DNA of 49,013 nt from a virus. Numbering within the stretch: position 1 is the stretch's first letter; each line of letters begins with the position of its first letter. The notes below the pieces were generated by a model. The model had not been told where the DNA came from and searched no databases. It saw only the letters and a list, made by a program, of their open reading frames with translations. Below, in pieces: positions 1 through 7,857 of this stretch. The stretch spans positions 1-49,013 of IMG/VR virus record IMGVR_UViG_3300024505_000477; one strand, given 5' to 3'. Both the position numbers and the translations under genes were made by a program.

Positions 1-822
1 ATGACCTGGTTCTTTTGATTTGAAACCAGTTTTACCAGCGTTACCGCCTGGTACATTCACGTTGCCTTTAGCATCTGGATTGTCGCTTACCTTACCTTTT
101 TCAAGACCATTGCCTTTTAATGCGCCTTGGTTAGCGTAAGTAGCTGCATCTTCTTTAGAAGAAAGGATGTTAGCAGTTGTACCGCCCATATCATTCTTCA
201 TGTTGTCGATTGTAGACTTTGTGTTGTCAGATTTTTCAGCAGCACCTTTCTTTTCAGCACCGTGACCTGCTGGAACTTTTTCTACATATTCACGAACGGT
301 TTCTAAATCAAAACCTTCTTCTTCAGGCATATCGTCACTGCCTTCTTCGTCACCAAACTCGCCTTGGGCTTCTTCTTCGCCTTTTAGCTGCGCAAATTTA
401 GCTTGTAGTTCGTCAACAATAGACTCTAAATCTTGCATAATTTCTTCTTCAGATTGCTCGCCGCCTTCTTCGTCACCCATTTCTAGGTCACCTTCTAGGT
501 CGTCTGTTGGATCACCGCCCATTTCAGGCTCGTCGCCACCTTCAAAAGCAACATCTTCGAAGTTTTCATCTAGATCATCTTCGTCGCTATCTTCTTCGGA
601 AGCTTCGTCAACTTTGTCTTCTTCTGCATCATCATCTTGTGCAGCTTCGTCCATGTCTTCGTCTTCTTTATCTTCTTCTTCTGCGATTTCAGATTCAATT
701 AAATTTTCGTAGATTTCGCGTGATGCTTGTACTACGTATTCGTGGAAAAGCTCATCAGCTTTTGCTTGATCGTCGTTAACCAAATGCTCTAGCATTTGGC
801 TTAATAAATTCTTATCTGCCAT
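1..822 (-). CDS. Acidic prohead core / scaffold-like protein (partial, C-terminus off the left edge)
   Basis: 274 codons are open from an ATG at 822 to the window edge. A strong AGGAG ribosome site lies just upstream (GAAGGAGAATTTAAC before the ATG). The N-terminal 45 residues look helical (MADKNLLSQMLEHLVNDD...). They are followed by a very acidic stretch, roughly residues 45-185, dominated by Glu and Asp, and then a Gly/Asn/Lys-rich tail. In T4-like phages the small acidic core proteins (gp67, gp68) and the scaffold gp22 are encoded downstream of portal gene 20, and this gene lies three genes downstream of the portal on the same strand. I infer an internal prohead core or scaffold role from composition and position. 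I cannot decide between gp67-, gp68- and gp22-like. Confidence 0.6.
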   Translation of the reverse strand, partial: MADKNLLSQMLEHLVNDDQAKADELFHEYVVQASREIYENLIESEIAEEEDKEDEDMDEAAQDDDAEEDKVDEASEEDSDEDDLDENFEDVAFEGGDEPEMGGDPTDDLEGDLEMGDEEGGEQSEEEIMQDLESIVDELQAKFAQLKGEEEAQGEFGDEEGSDDMPEEEGFDLETVREYVEKVPAGHGAEKKGAAEKSDNTKSTIDNMKNDMGGTTANILSSKEDAATYANQGALKGNGLEKGKVSDNPDAKGNVNVPGGNAGKTGFKSKEPGH

Positions 823-860
823 GTTAAATTCTCCTTCAAGGTATGGTTAGGCTGTGTTTT

Positions 861-868
861 TATTTACT
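861..868 (-). promoter_or_regulatory. Weak late-promoter-like octamer AGTAAATA
   Basis: Read on the minus strand, AGTAAATA lies about 38 bases upstream of the acidic core protein start. It departs from the NATAAATA form seen at the better sites in this window (T to G at the third base of the octamer), so it is a weaker candidate. Confidence 0.3.
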
Positions 869-888
869 GCGTAGATTAAAAAAAGGGG

Positions 889-1530
889 TTAAATGACGTT
901 TTTTTGATTCGTTTGGTCAGAATATATAGTTCCGGGGAACTTTTTTTCAAATTCTTCAAAACTTATATGTTTTAAATTTGGTAATGTAGGGCCAAGTTTT
1001 TCTGGAATAAATGATCCCGATTCTACTACTCTGTAAAACTGATTACCTCTCCAATCTCTAATCGTTTTTTCTGTTTGACTTAGCCAATTACCGTGGTAAG
1101 TGGGCGGTTCAAAACTCTTTTTATAGTTATATGTATCGGCATAAACATTGTTAAATTTACCTTCTATGCCTTCATAATCAAATCCAAAAATATATATGTC
1201 TTTGTGGCCGCAATCGCAAGCAAAATAAAGAGCTGTTGGACCGCTACTCCATCCCCTATGCGGATGGAAAAAGTTAACTCCGGACTTAGTATTAACTCCT
1301 TTGTTTGGATTTGTCCATACAGAATGTGTTCTGTGATACCCGCTGGCTATAATTTCGTTGACCATTTTTACGTCAACTGCAATTAAAAAATCGGGTTCAA
1401 ATTCTCTGTAAAGTGCGTTACAACCAAATGTAGTGCCGTATTCTGGCAGGGCAGCATGATTTAATCTTAGTCTGCTACGCCCATTACCAAGTACGAAAGC
1501 TGGTTCATTCCGCGGGTTGCTGTGCTTCAA
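889..1530 (-). CDS. Conserved phage protein with FVLGNGxSR motif; start uncertain
   Basis: The reading frame is open from 1587 to a TAA at 889. The conserved body begins at NEPAFVLGNGRSRLRLN, close to position 1500, followed by CNALYREFEPDFLIAVDV and then HKDIYIFGFDYEG. This resembles phage proteins that start with a nucleotide- or sugar-binding-like G-N-G loop and are often compared with the DUF115/MptE or glycosyltransferase groups; function unknown. The in-frame ATG at 1587 would overlap the upstream 82-aa gene by 83 bases and has no ribosome site, so I give the TTG at 1530. An ATG overlapping the stop of the upstream gene (GGAATGAACC) would be the natural start but is out of frame by one base, so an indel is possible. 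It lies between portal and prohead-core genes. Confidence 0.55.
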   Translation of the reverse strand: MKHSNPRNEPAFVLGNGRSRLRLNHAALPEYGTTFGCNALYREFEPDFLIAVDVKMVNEIIASGYHRTHSVWTNPNKGVNTKSGVNFFHPHRGWSSGPTALYFACDCGHKDIYIFGFDYEGIEGKFNNVYADTYNYKKSFEPPTYHGNWLSQTEKTIRDWRGNQFYRVVESGSFIPEKLGPTLPNLKHISFEEFEKKFPGTIYSDQTNQKNVI

Positions 1531-1753
1531 CTGGAGTACCGTACATCTGTTGTATAAACGAACGCTCTGATTGTTCTTCCATTTCATGAGCTTCGCTTTG
1601 TTGGCGCAGTTGGTTGATTTGTCGTAAAGTTAATCGAATTTTACGAGTATCTGATTTTTTTAAGACAGAACTATCTCTGGAAGCGTCATATCTTTGATCG
1701 TTTCCAAAGTCGTTTGTATTGTCGTTAAAATAGAAAAATTCACGTAGAAGCAT
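1505..1753 (-). CDS. Small conserved protein downstream of the portal (gp67 position)
   Basis: 82 residues, starting MLLREFFYFNDNTND, with a basic middle (LKKSDTRKIRLTLRQINQL), a glutamine/glutamate-rich helix and the ending MYGTPVEAQQPAE. From memory, proteins of this form sit just after gene 20 in marine T4-like phages, at the place of the head-core genes of T4. No enzyme motif is visible. Ribosome site is AGG about ten bases before the ATG. The start is 17 bases beyond the portal stop, so the two are probably co-transcribed. Head-assembly function is inferred from position only. Confidence 0.6.
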   Translation of the reverse strand: MLLREFFYFNDNTNDFGNDQRYDASRDSSVLKKSDTRKIRLTLRQINQLRQQSEAHEMEEQSERSFIQQMYGTPVEAQQPAE

Positions 1754-1770
1754 AATAATATTTACCTAAG

Positions 1771-3468
1771 TTAGGCTGCTGGAGCAGCTTCAGGTTCAGC
1801 CCCTGGTTCAGCTGCTTGTGCTGCTAAATCGTCGGGTGCTTCTGCGTCTTGTCCACCCGCTTCTGCCGCCATACCTCCCGGTGTTACGCCAGCCGATCTT
1901 AAGTCTCCAGCAGCATCATCCGTAGGTGTTAGGTTAGAACCATTTTCTTCGCGCCATAATGATTCATTTTCTTTAATTTCTTCTTCAGTTAATCCTAAGA
2001 AGCGTTTTAGTGCAAAACGTTTGCTTAGATGAGGAATTTGTGAAACTTGTGAATATGTTGCTGCTCTTGCTGTGTCAAGTTCTGATTGACGATAAGCAGC
2101 AAAGTTTTGTGGAGTATTAAATTTTAATTCAAATAAACTATTGTCAATGTTTACGCCCTGCGCAGCCATCCAAAGTTTAAATTCAACATCAAATGTTTGC
2201 GCTATCATTGATTGTAAACGTTTGCAATATTCATTAAATCGTAATTCTTGAATATATGCCGTTCCAACTTTTCCGTCGGCAATAGTATTACTTGCTTCTT
2301 CAATACCTGTTGGCAAGTATGCTGCTGGTATTCTTAAAGCACGGAAAAGTTTGTTTGTAAAGAATCGTAAATCTGTAATTTCACCTAGATTAGTACCACC
2401 CGGTAGTGTTTCAACTTTAGAACCACGACCTTCAGCAGTTTGTGGGAAGAAGTAATCTTCGTTTACACTTAGTGGATTATAACTAGCGTCAACTAAATTA
2501 TTGCCACCACCGCTGGCGCTAGGAATACGTCTTTGTTGGATTTCGTTTTTAACACGTTCAACAAAGCTCATAGCCATGTGTGCTGGCATATTTCCAACGT
2601 CTACATAGAAAATACGTCTTTCTGGAGCACGTTGTATACGATAGATAATAATAGCATCTTCAAGCAATTCTTTTTGCTTGTAGACTTTGAATACAGATTC
2701 TAAAATTGAATTGCCAAAAGGATAATTGTTGTCTAATCCTTCGCTTAAACTAATATGCACAACATTTTTTGCATCAACCGTTATTTCGTTTACTTGATTG
2801 TGAAATCTAGTGCCAGGAGGTCTTGCTGCATCCCCAACAAATCCTCTACCAAATCCACCGCCCGATACGGTATAACTACCAGTACCACTAGGTTGTGTAT
2901 TTGATGTAGCATGAGGAGTTGTTGCAATTAGATTTGCAAAGTTAAAATTAATATCTTTTAAAACATATTGCTCGGGAATTTTTCCTTCGCTTTCGTTAAC
3001 GATAATTTTTGTAACCTTAGCAGGATCAACATACAACCATTTTTTAGTTTCTGGATCTCTAACAAAGAAACAATCTCCGTATTTGAAAGAATTTCGAACT
3101 ATACGAAAAATTCTTGTGTCAAATTGATTTTGTTTTGCCCACTTCTGTAGGCTTTCTTTAATTAACTTAACTTCGGTTCCGGTTGGTTTGCCTTTAAATG
3201 ATAGTTGAAACGCTGTTCCATTTTCTCTATCTTTTTGTGTACAAAATTCAGCTAAGATATCTAGAGCTGCGTTAACTTCGCTGTCCATATCCATAGTGTC
3301 ATATTGCATATATCGTTCGACACGATTTGGATTACCTGCATATACGTCAGGCAAGAATGATGAATAATTAGTTCTTGCAGGTCCTGGTCGCCCTCTACTG
3401 CCAATAGGACTCATTGTTCCTTGTTGGTTATCGATGTTGACAGGAGTAAAATATTTTTTCCAACTCAT
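1771..3468 (-). CDS. 20: Portal vertex protein, gp20-like
   Basis: 565 residues, against 524 in T4 gp20. The N-terminal part has the typical NRVERYMQYDTMDMDSEVN segment. The middle has GDCFFVRDPETKKWLYVDP and the strongly conserved RIQRAPERRIFYVDVGNM, followed by VETLPGGTNLGEITDLRFF and LFRALRIPAAYLP, all features of T4-type portals. The last 60 residues are rich in Ala, Gly and acidic residues and look disordered. The portal is the dodecameric ring at the special vertex that starts prohead assembly, binds the terminase and passes DNA. It starts 14 bases after the tape-measure-like gene and is followed by the head-core genes. Confidence 0.93.
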   Translation of the reverse strand: MSWKKYFTPVNIDNQQGTMSPIGSRGRPGPARTNYSSFLPDVYAGNPNRVERYMQYDTMDMDSEVNAALDILAEFCTQKDRENGTAFQLSFKGKPTGTEVKLIKESLQKWAKQNQFDTRIFRIVRNSFKYGDCFFVRDPETKKWLYVDPAKVTKIIVNESEGKIPEQYVLKDINFNFANLIATTPHATSNTQPSGTGSYTVSGGGFGRGFVGDAARPPGTRFHNQVNEITVDAKNVVHISLSEGLDNNYPFGNSILESVFKVYKQKELLEDAIIIYRIQRAPERRIFYVDVGNMPAHMAMSFVERVKNEIQQRRIPSASGGGNNLVDASYNPLSVNEDYFFPQTAEGRGSKVETLPGGTNLGEITDLRFFTNKLFRALRIPAAYLPTGIEEASNTIADGKVGTAYIQELRFNEYCKRLQSMIAQTFDVEFKLWMAAQGVNIDNSLFELKFNTPQNFAAYRQSELDTARAATYSQVSQIPHLSKRFALKRFLGLTEEEIKENESLWREENGSNLTPTDDAAGDLRSAGVTPGGMAAEAGGQDAEAPDDLAAQAAEPGAEPEAAPAA

Positions 3469-3482
3469 TTAATTAATGATCC

Positions 3483-6400
3483 TTAAGCAGAATATACATT
3501 GCCCGTCATAGACTTTTGTGTAGTAAGCTGCTTGTCGTTAACTTCTAATAATTTTCGATTTATCATAACTAATAGATCCATCTTAGTATTTAATAGCGAT
3601 AACTGCGATTCAGCTGTTTCTTGAGTTGCCTTAGCGGGTGTAGGTGTTGTTGCACCAGTTCTTGGTTGAGCAGTTGCTGCCGCTGGTGCTGGCGCTGCTG
3701 GTTGTTGTGATACACTAGTTTGAGCTGTTGAGGTCGATGGAGTTACGCTGCCACCTTTGGCAAATTGTCCAGAATAAGAATTTACTTTTCCTAAAATTTC
3801 TTCTCCAATTGCGCCTTTTCGTCTTATGTCTCCACCGGCAATTTGGCTTGTTGCTAACAAGTTTGCTTGTTCTTGAGATAATCCAGAAGTGCCCATACCA
3901 AGTTTGCTAGCCATTCCGGCTTGACCTTTTTTCATATACCAAGCACTAACTTCCGCAGCAACCTGTGGATCGTTAACTAAATCTGGATTTTTAACTAATC
4001 TATCATCACCGTAGATGGCTTTTGATGCAGCGGCATAATTATTTTTACCAGTTAACTGAATAAAACCTCTGCCTCTATATTTCCATCCATCTCCGGGTTC
4101 CGTATTCCCCATTTGACGACCCATTGCTGTGCCGGAACCATACATCATTTCGCCCATTTTTTGCTGGTCGCCTTTGATAGCATTTAGTTCTGCATCGGAT
4201 TTTCCAGCAGCCCTACTACCAAATATTTTTCTAATACGATCGTTAGATGTATTAGCATAATTCATATTTTCAGAAATACTCTTACCGCCAGTTTCTTTCA
4301 TTATGTTGCCTTTGACAGCAGCAACATAAGCAGGATCAGTAATTCCTTGTTTTTTAAGAGCTGCTTCAACTAGAGCCATGTTTTTCTGTTGATCTTGATT
4401 TAACGGTCCAGCAGCTCCTGGGGCCGGTCCTCCTGTTGGTGCAGCGGGTGCAGTAGCAGGTGTGGCAGGTGAAGGAGCTCCTCCTCCCATAGTTTTTCTT
4501 TCTTTAAAGGCTTTAAATGTTTCTTCAGGACTTGTGTAATTAATTTTCTTCTGTGCTTCTACTTGAGCTTCTGTTGTTTTAGTTGCCTCTTGAGCCGCAG
4601 CGGTAGCAGCTTGTGTTGTTTTAGTATGTTCTTGAGTAGCTTTCTTATCTTCCTCGTAAGTTCCACGTTCTATTGCTTTTTGTTTTCTCTTATCGTCTCT
4701 ATCTTTTTCTTTAGCGTCAAGTTCTTTACGTTGGTCATCCCTTAAGGCTCTACGTCTATCAGCTTCTGCTTTACTAATACCACCAATTGCATTTGGTATT
4801 TTCTCTAATAAAGAATCCATCCAATCTTGCAAAGTCATCCATAAACGTTGGAAATTATCTTTTAAAGCATCAATAATTGTTCCAAATGTCCAACCACTAT
4901 CATATAATTTCTTAAAGAGATAAACAACACCTGCAACCGCTGCCGCTACTGCAATAAATGGCGCTGCGGCCGCTAGTACAGGAGCTACGGTTGCCCATAC
5001 TGCTGATGCCAGTGCTGTTAAACCTAAAACATTAACTGCTTGAACTAAATTTGCAGCAGCAGTAATGGCGCTTGAAACTACTATAAGTCCACCTAGTATT
5101 CCCATTCCTATAGCTACTTCTTTTGCATGGTCTGCCACCCAAGTCAATCCTTCAATTAATATAGGAGTTAGTTCTTCTATGGCCGCTGTAAATGACTGCA
5201 ACATTTTATCTAACAACGGACTATTAGCCAATGCTGCCATAAATTTATTTGAAAGGTCAGCTAACTTTTCCATGTTACTTTTCATTTTAGCAGGATCAAG
5301 ACCTTTGGCGCCTTCTGTTAATTGTTTTTGTCTGTCTAATTCTTGTTGTGCCGCTTGTGCTCTTAGACTTCCGTTATCTTTTTCTGCCCTGTTGGCTCGA
5401 TCTAAATTAGAAACAATACCCTTGCCCCATTTTTCAGCATCATACGTGGCCAACGTTACTTGAGCAGCATTTTTTTGACTAGCAATAGCACCAGCATTGA
5501 ATGCTTCGTCAATCTTAAATGCTCCTTCTCTAGTCATTGTTCCTGATTGTCTAATATCACGAGAAGCCTGTAGCAATGCTTTTGCGGCCTGCGGATTTGT
5601 AATCATTAATTGCTGAGCTGCTTCGCTGTTTAATGATCCTGTGGCTAAAATAGTTTGTGCTGCTTGTTTTTCAGATTCACTCATGCTATCCATTAGCATG
5701 TTTAAATTTTTAGCACCTTCTTTTCCAACTTTAGCCTGTAATATTCTAAACTGCGCATCGGCTTGTCTTGCTTCTTGTTCTCTTTGAAGTATTTCTTTAT
5801 TCTTACCAGTAAGTTTTGAAACAGCATCTAAATTTCTTAGATAGTCACCCGTATCTTTAACTAACTCTTCGTTTGAAACTCTTACTCCGCCGGCGCTCTT
5901 TGTGACTATTGCTGAATATCTAGCAATGCCATTATTAATATCTTCAGTTGAATAACCCAATCTTGCAAGTTCGTCTCCAAGTTGACTATTTCTAATCTTC
6001 TGAGACATTTCACTTAAACGTTTTGCACCTTGAGTTACACTACCGCCAAATAATGCTAAGTTCTCGCTGTTATTTTTAATAATGCTTGTGTACTGGTCAA
6101 GTGTTAGCCCTGTTGCCGAAACTTGACGTTGCATTTCTTGAATGCTTCCTCCGAAGTTTGCACCAACACTTGCTGCTTTGTTAAACGATTCATAAGTTTT
6201 TGTAGCAGCGCCTGCTACAGCACCAAAGGCCGACCCAAGAACTCCACCAAAAATTGGAATCTTGCCAATAATGCCGCCAACAGCATTGATGTTGTTTCCC
6301 ATATTGGCAAGATCATTCATTAACCCAAAGAATGATGATCCTAATGCACTGGCACTACTAGCAACTTTTGTAAATCCAGAAGCAACTAATTTTGTCCCTT

Positions 6401-6716
6401 CAATAAATTTTTCCTGGGCTCTAAGTTCTTCTTGATATTGTTTTATCTTTTCTTTTTGAGCTTTGTTTTCTTCTTCGTCTTGTTTTATCTTTTCTTTTTG
6501 CAGTTTGGTTAATTTTTTAAATCCGTCCGATGATTCTTCAAGTTGCTTGTAGAATTTTTTCATCGACTCTGCAATTTGTTTTTCAGATTTGCCGTCTTTG
6601 CCTTGTTTAGCAGCCAACAGAGCAACAGCACGGACAAGTTCCTTGAGGGTGGCTTCGGTAGCCGCGTTGTTTAATTCAATTGGTTGACCGCCTAGATCAC
6701 CGGTTACTTCTGCCAT
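3483..6716 (-). CDS. Tape-measure-like tail protein with C-terminal GH19-like muralytic domain
   Basis: 1077 residues. A Lys/Glu/Gln coiled coil spans about residues 40-105. Gly/Ala-rich hydrophobic segments lie at about 108-170 and 535-610, separated by long helical regions, as in tail tape measures. After an Ala/Pro/Thr linker a GH19 chitinase/endolysin-like domain covers about residues 780-950: KETGG with the likely catalytic Glu near residue 805, SENMNYAN, and WKYRGRGFIQLTGKNNY near 873-892. The C-terminus returns to a Pro/Ala linker and a helix. The tape measure sets tail length and enters the cell envelope; a peptidoglycan-cutting domain would open the wall during injection. A GATAAATA late promoter lies 50 bases upstream. 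The T4 counterpart is gp29, but I infer tape-measure identity from architecture and from the neighbouring gp26/gp51-like genes, not from clear similarity. Confidence 0.75.
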   Translation of the reverse strand: MAEVTGDLGGQPIELNNAATEATLKELVRAVALLAAKQGKDGKSEKQIAESMKKFYKQLEESSDGFKKLTKLQKEKIKQDEEENKAQKEKIKQYQEELRAQEKFIEGTKLVASGFTKVASSASALGSSFFGLMNDLANMGNNINAVGGIIGKIPIFGGVLGSAFGAVAGAATKTYESFNKAASVGANFGGSIQEMQRQVSATGLTLDQYTSIIKNNSENLALFGGSVTQGAKRLSEMSQKIRNSQLGDELARLGYSTEDINNGIARYSAIVTKSAGGVRVSNEELVKDTGDYLRNLDAVSKLTGKNKEILQREQEARQADAQFRILQAKVGKEGAKNLNMLMDSMSESEKQAAQTILATGSLNSEAAQQLMITNPQAAKALLQASRDIRQSGTMTREGAFKIDEAFNAGAIASQKNAAQVTLATYDAEKWGKGIVSNLDRANRAEKDNGSLRAQAAQQELDRQKQLTEGAKGLDPAKMKSNMEKLADLSNKFMAALANSPLLDKMLQSFTAAIEELTPILIEGLTWVADHAKEVAIGMGILGGLIVVSSAITAAANLVQAVNVLGLTALASAVWATVAPVLAAAAPFIAVAAAVAGVVYLFKKLYDSGWTFGTIIDALKDNFQRLWMTLQDWMDSLLEKIPNAIGGISKAEADRRRALRDDQRKELDAKEKDRDDKRKQKAIERGTYEEDKKATQEHTKTTQAATAAAQEATKTTEAQVEAQKKINYTSPEETFKAFKERKTMGGGAPSPATPATAPAAPTGGPAPGAAGPLNQDQQKNMALVEAALKKQGITDPAYVAAVKGNIMKETGGKSISENMNYANTSNDRIRKIFGSRAAGKSDAELNAIKGDQQKMGEMMYGSGTAMGRQMGNTEPGDGWKYRGRGFIQLTGKNNYAAASKAIYGDDRLVKNPDLVNDPQVAAEVSAWYMKKGQAGMASKLGMGTSGLSQEQANLLATSQIAGGDIRRKGAIGEEILGKVNSYSGQFAKGGSVTPSTSTAQTSVSQQPAAPAPAAATAQPRTGATTPTPAKATQETAESQLSLLNTKMDLLVMINRKLLEVNDKQLTTQKSMTGNVYSA

Positions 6717-6742
6717 TATTCAAAATCCCAGAAAAGTGCGTA

Positions 6743-6750
6743 CATAAATA
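6743..6750 (+). promoter_or_regulatory. Late promoter, CATAAATA, for gp26
   Basis: CATAAATA differs by one base from the T4 late promoter TATAAATA and sits 34 bases before the gp26 start. It forms a divergent pair with the minus-strand GATAAATA at 6766-6773 that faces the tape-measure gene. Confidence 0.6.
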
Positions 6751-6765
6751 CGTATGATTACTTTT

Positions 6766-6773
6766 TATTTATC
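6766..6773 (-). promoter_or_regulatory. Late promoter, GATAAATA, for the tape-measure gene
   Basis: Read on the minus strand, GATAAATA lies about 50 bases upstream of the tape-measure ATG. It is identical to the octamers before gp6 and before the fibre paralogue at 45585, supporting a common late-promoter class recognised by gp55. Confidence 0.6.
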
Positions 6774-6784
6774 GGGGTTAAAAA

Positions 6785-7645
6785 ATGGTAGAAAATCCAT
6801 CAATTGCTAAACCAACAAATCCGTTGGCAGCGTTTTTTAGACAACCAAAGTTATATGTAACTTTACCAAGTCACGGCAAATATTATCCGCCGGGAGTATT
6901 GGATCAGAGTGAGAATGGCGAATACGCTGTCTATGCTATGACCGCTAAGGACGAACTTATGTTTAAAACTCCCGATGCGTTAATGAATGGTCAAGCAACC
7001 GTTGAACTAATAAAAAGCTGTGTGCCTGCTATTAAAGATCCTTGGAAAATGCCAAGTTTAGATTTAGATGCTGTTTTAATTGCTATTAGAACAGCAACCT
7101 ACGGTGAAATGATGGAAGTTGATGCGGATTGCCCTGAATGCAGTAATCGAAGTACATTTGAAATTAATCTTGTGAGTTATCTTGATAAACTTAATAATTT
7201 TAGATATGTAGATCAACTTGAAGTTCCACCGTTAACTATTACTATTAGACCTTATTCATATCAAGAAATTACTAAGGCTAGTATTAAAGCATTAGAACAA
7301 CAAAAAGTATTAAACGTTGTTACTAACGATTCATTGTCAGATGAAGAAAAATTAGAGCAATTTGGCGAAAGTTTTATTAAATTAACCGAATTAACCGTAG
7401 ATGTTATTGCAGGATGTATCACTAGTATTACTACGCCAGAAGCTACCGTAACTGATTCTGTTATGATTAAAGAATTTATTAACAATGCATCAACTGATGT
7501 GTTTAATACAATTAATAAACATGTAACAGAAATGAAAGGTAGAATTGATCTACAGACTCAAGAAGTCGAGTGTACAGAATGTCATCATCAATATACTATT
7601 AACTTAGTAATGGATCAATCAAATTTTTTCGCAGTAAGGTCTTAA
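6785..7645 (+). CDS. 26: Baseplate hub assembly protein, gp26-like (T4_baseplate family)
   Basis: 286 residues. The segment RQPKLYVTLPSHGKYYPPG and the following MTAKDELMFKTPDALMNGQ are typical of the T4 gp26-like baseplate/tail assembly family. Two CxxC pairs, C116/C119 (CPEC) and C263/C266 (CTEC), could bind a zinc ion. In T4, gp26 acts in hub assembly beside gp51. The 0-frame ends at a TAA at 7643-7645, thirteen bases after a TTTTTTC slippery heptamer (7624-7630). A -1 shift there would extend the protein to about 357 residues through the gp51-like frame. A CATAAATA promoter lies upstream; the ribosome site is weak (GGGG). Confidence 0.8.
   Translation: MVENPSIAKPTNPLAAFFRQPKLYVTLPSHGKYYPPGVLDQSENGEYAVYAMTAKDELMFKTPDALMNGQATVELIKSCVPAIKDPWKMPSLDLDAVLIAIRTATYGEMMEVDADCPECSNRSTFEINLVSYLDKLNNFRYVDQLEVPPLTITIRPYSYQEITKASIKALEQQKVLNVVTNDSLSDEEKLEQFGESFIKLTELTVDVIAGCITSITTPEATVTDSVMIKEFINNASTDVFNTINKHVTEMKGRIDLQTQEVECTECHHQYTINLVMDQSNFFAVRS
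7624..7630 (+). promoter_or_regulatory. Candidate -1 ribosomal frameshift slippery site TTTTTTC
   Basis: In the gp26 frame the heptamer reads T TTT TTC, which fits the X XXY YYZ pattern for -1 slippage (TTT stays TTT, TTC becomes TTT). It lies within the overlap of the gp26 frame and the gp51-like frame. Downstream, only short stems are visible: AGGT 7637-7640 with ACCT 7646-7649, or CTCC 7648-7651 with GGAG 7659-7662. A stimulatory structure is therefore possible but not convincing by eye. Confidence 0.6.
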
Positions 7646-7857
7646 ACCTCCCAAGGCCGGAGATCTTACATCTTGTTTCAAAATTAGAAAAAGAGGCTAG
7701 GGAGATTAAAAAGGATGTCCTCAAGGCTTGTTGGTATATGCGAGGACTTTCTTATAGTGAAGGTATGAATCTAAGTTATGAAGAGCGCCAAATTATTGGC
7801 GAGATTATCAAAGATAATTTAGAGACCACTAAGAAAAGCGGCCTCCCATTCTTTTAA
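7630..7857 (+). CDS. 51: gp51-like baseplate hub assembly protein, read as a -1 frameshift extension of gp26
   Basis: 75 codons in the -1 frame relative to gp26, ending at TAA 7855-7857. The frame is open back to a stop at 7600-7602 and contains no ATG, GTG, TTG or CTG before the ATG at 7738, which lies inside the conserved WYMRG motif. Readable protein features are a helical KLEKEAREIKKDVLKACWYM, then RGLSYSEGMNLSYEERQ, and the ending TTKKSGLPFF. This resembles small proteins annotated as hub assembly catalyst gp51 in T4-like marine phages (recalled, not searched). With no start codon of its own, the simplest expression route is a fusion to gp26 by -1 slippage at 7624-7630. The stop abuts the convergent minus-strand gene with no gap. 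Confidence 0.65.
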   Translation, partial: RSKVLNLPRPEILHLVSKLEKEAREIKKDVLKACWYMRGLSYSEGMNLSYEERQIIGEIIKDNLETTKKSGLPFF

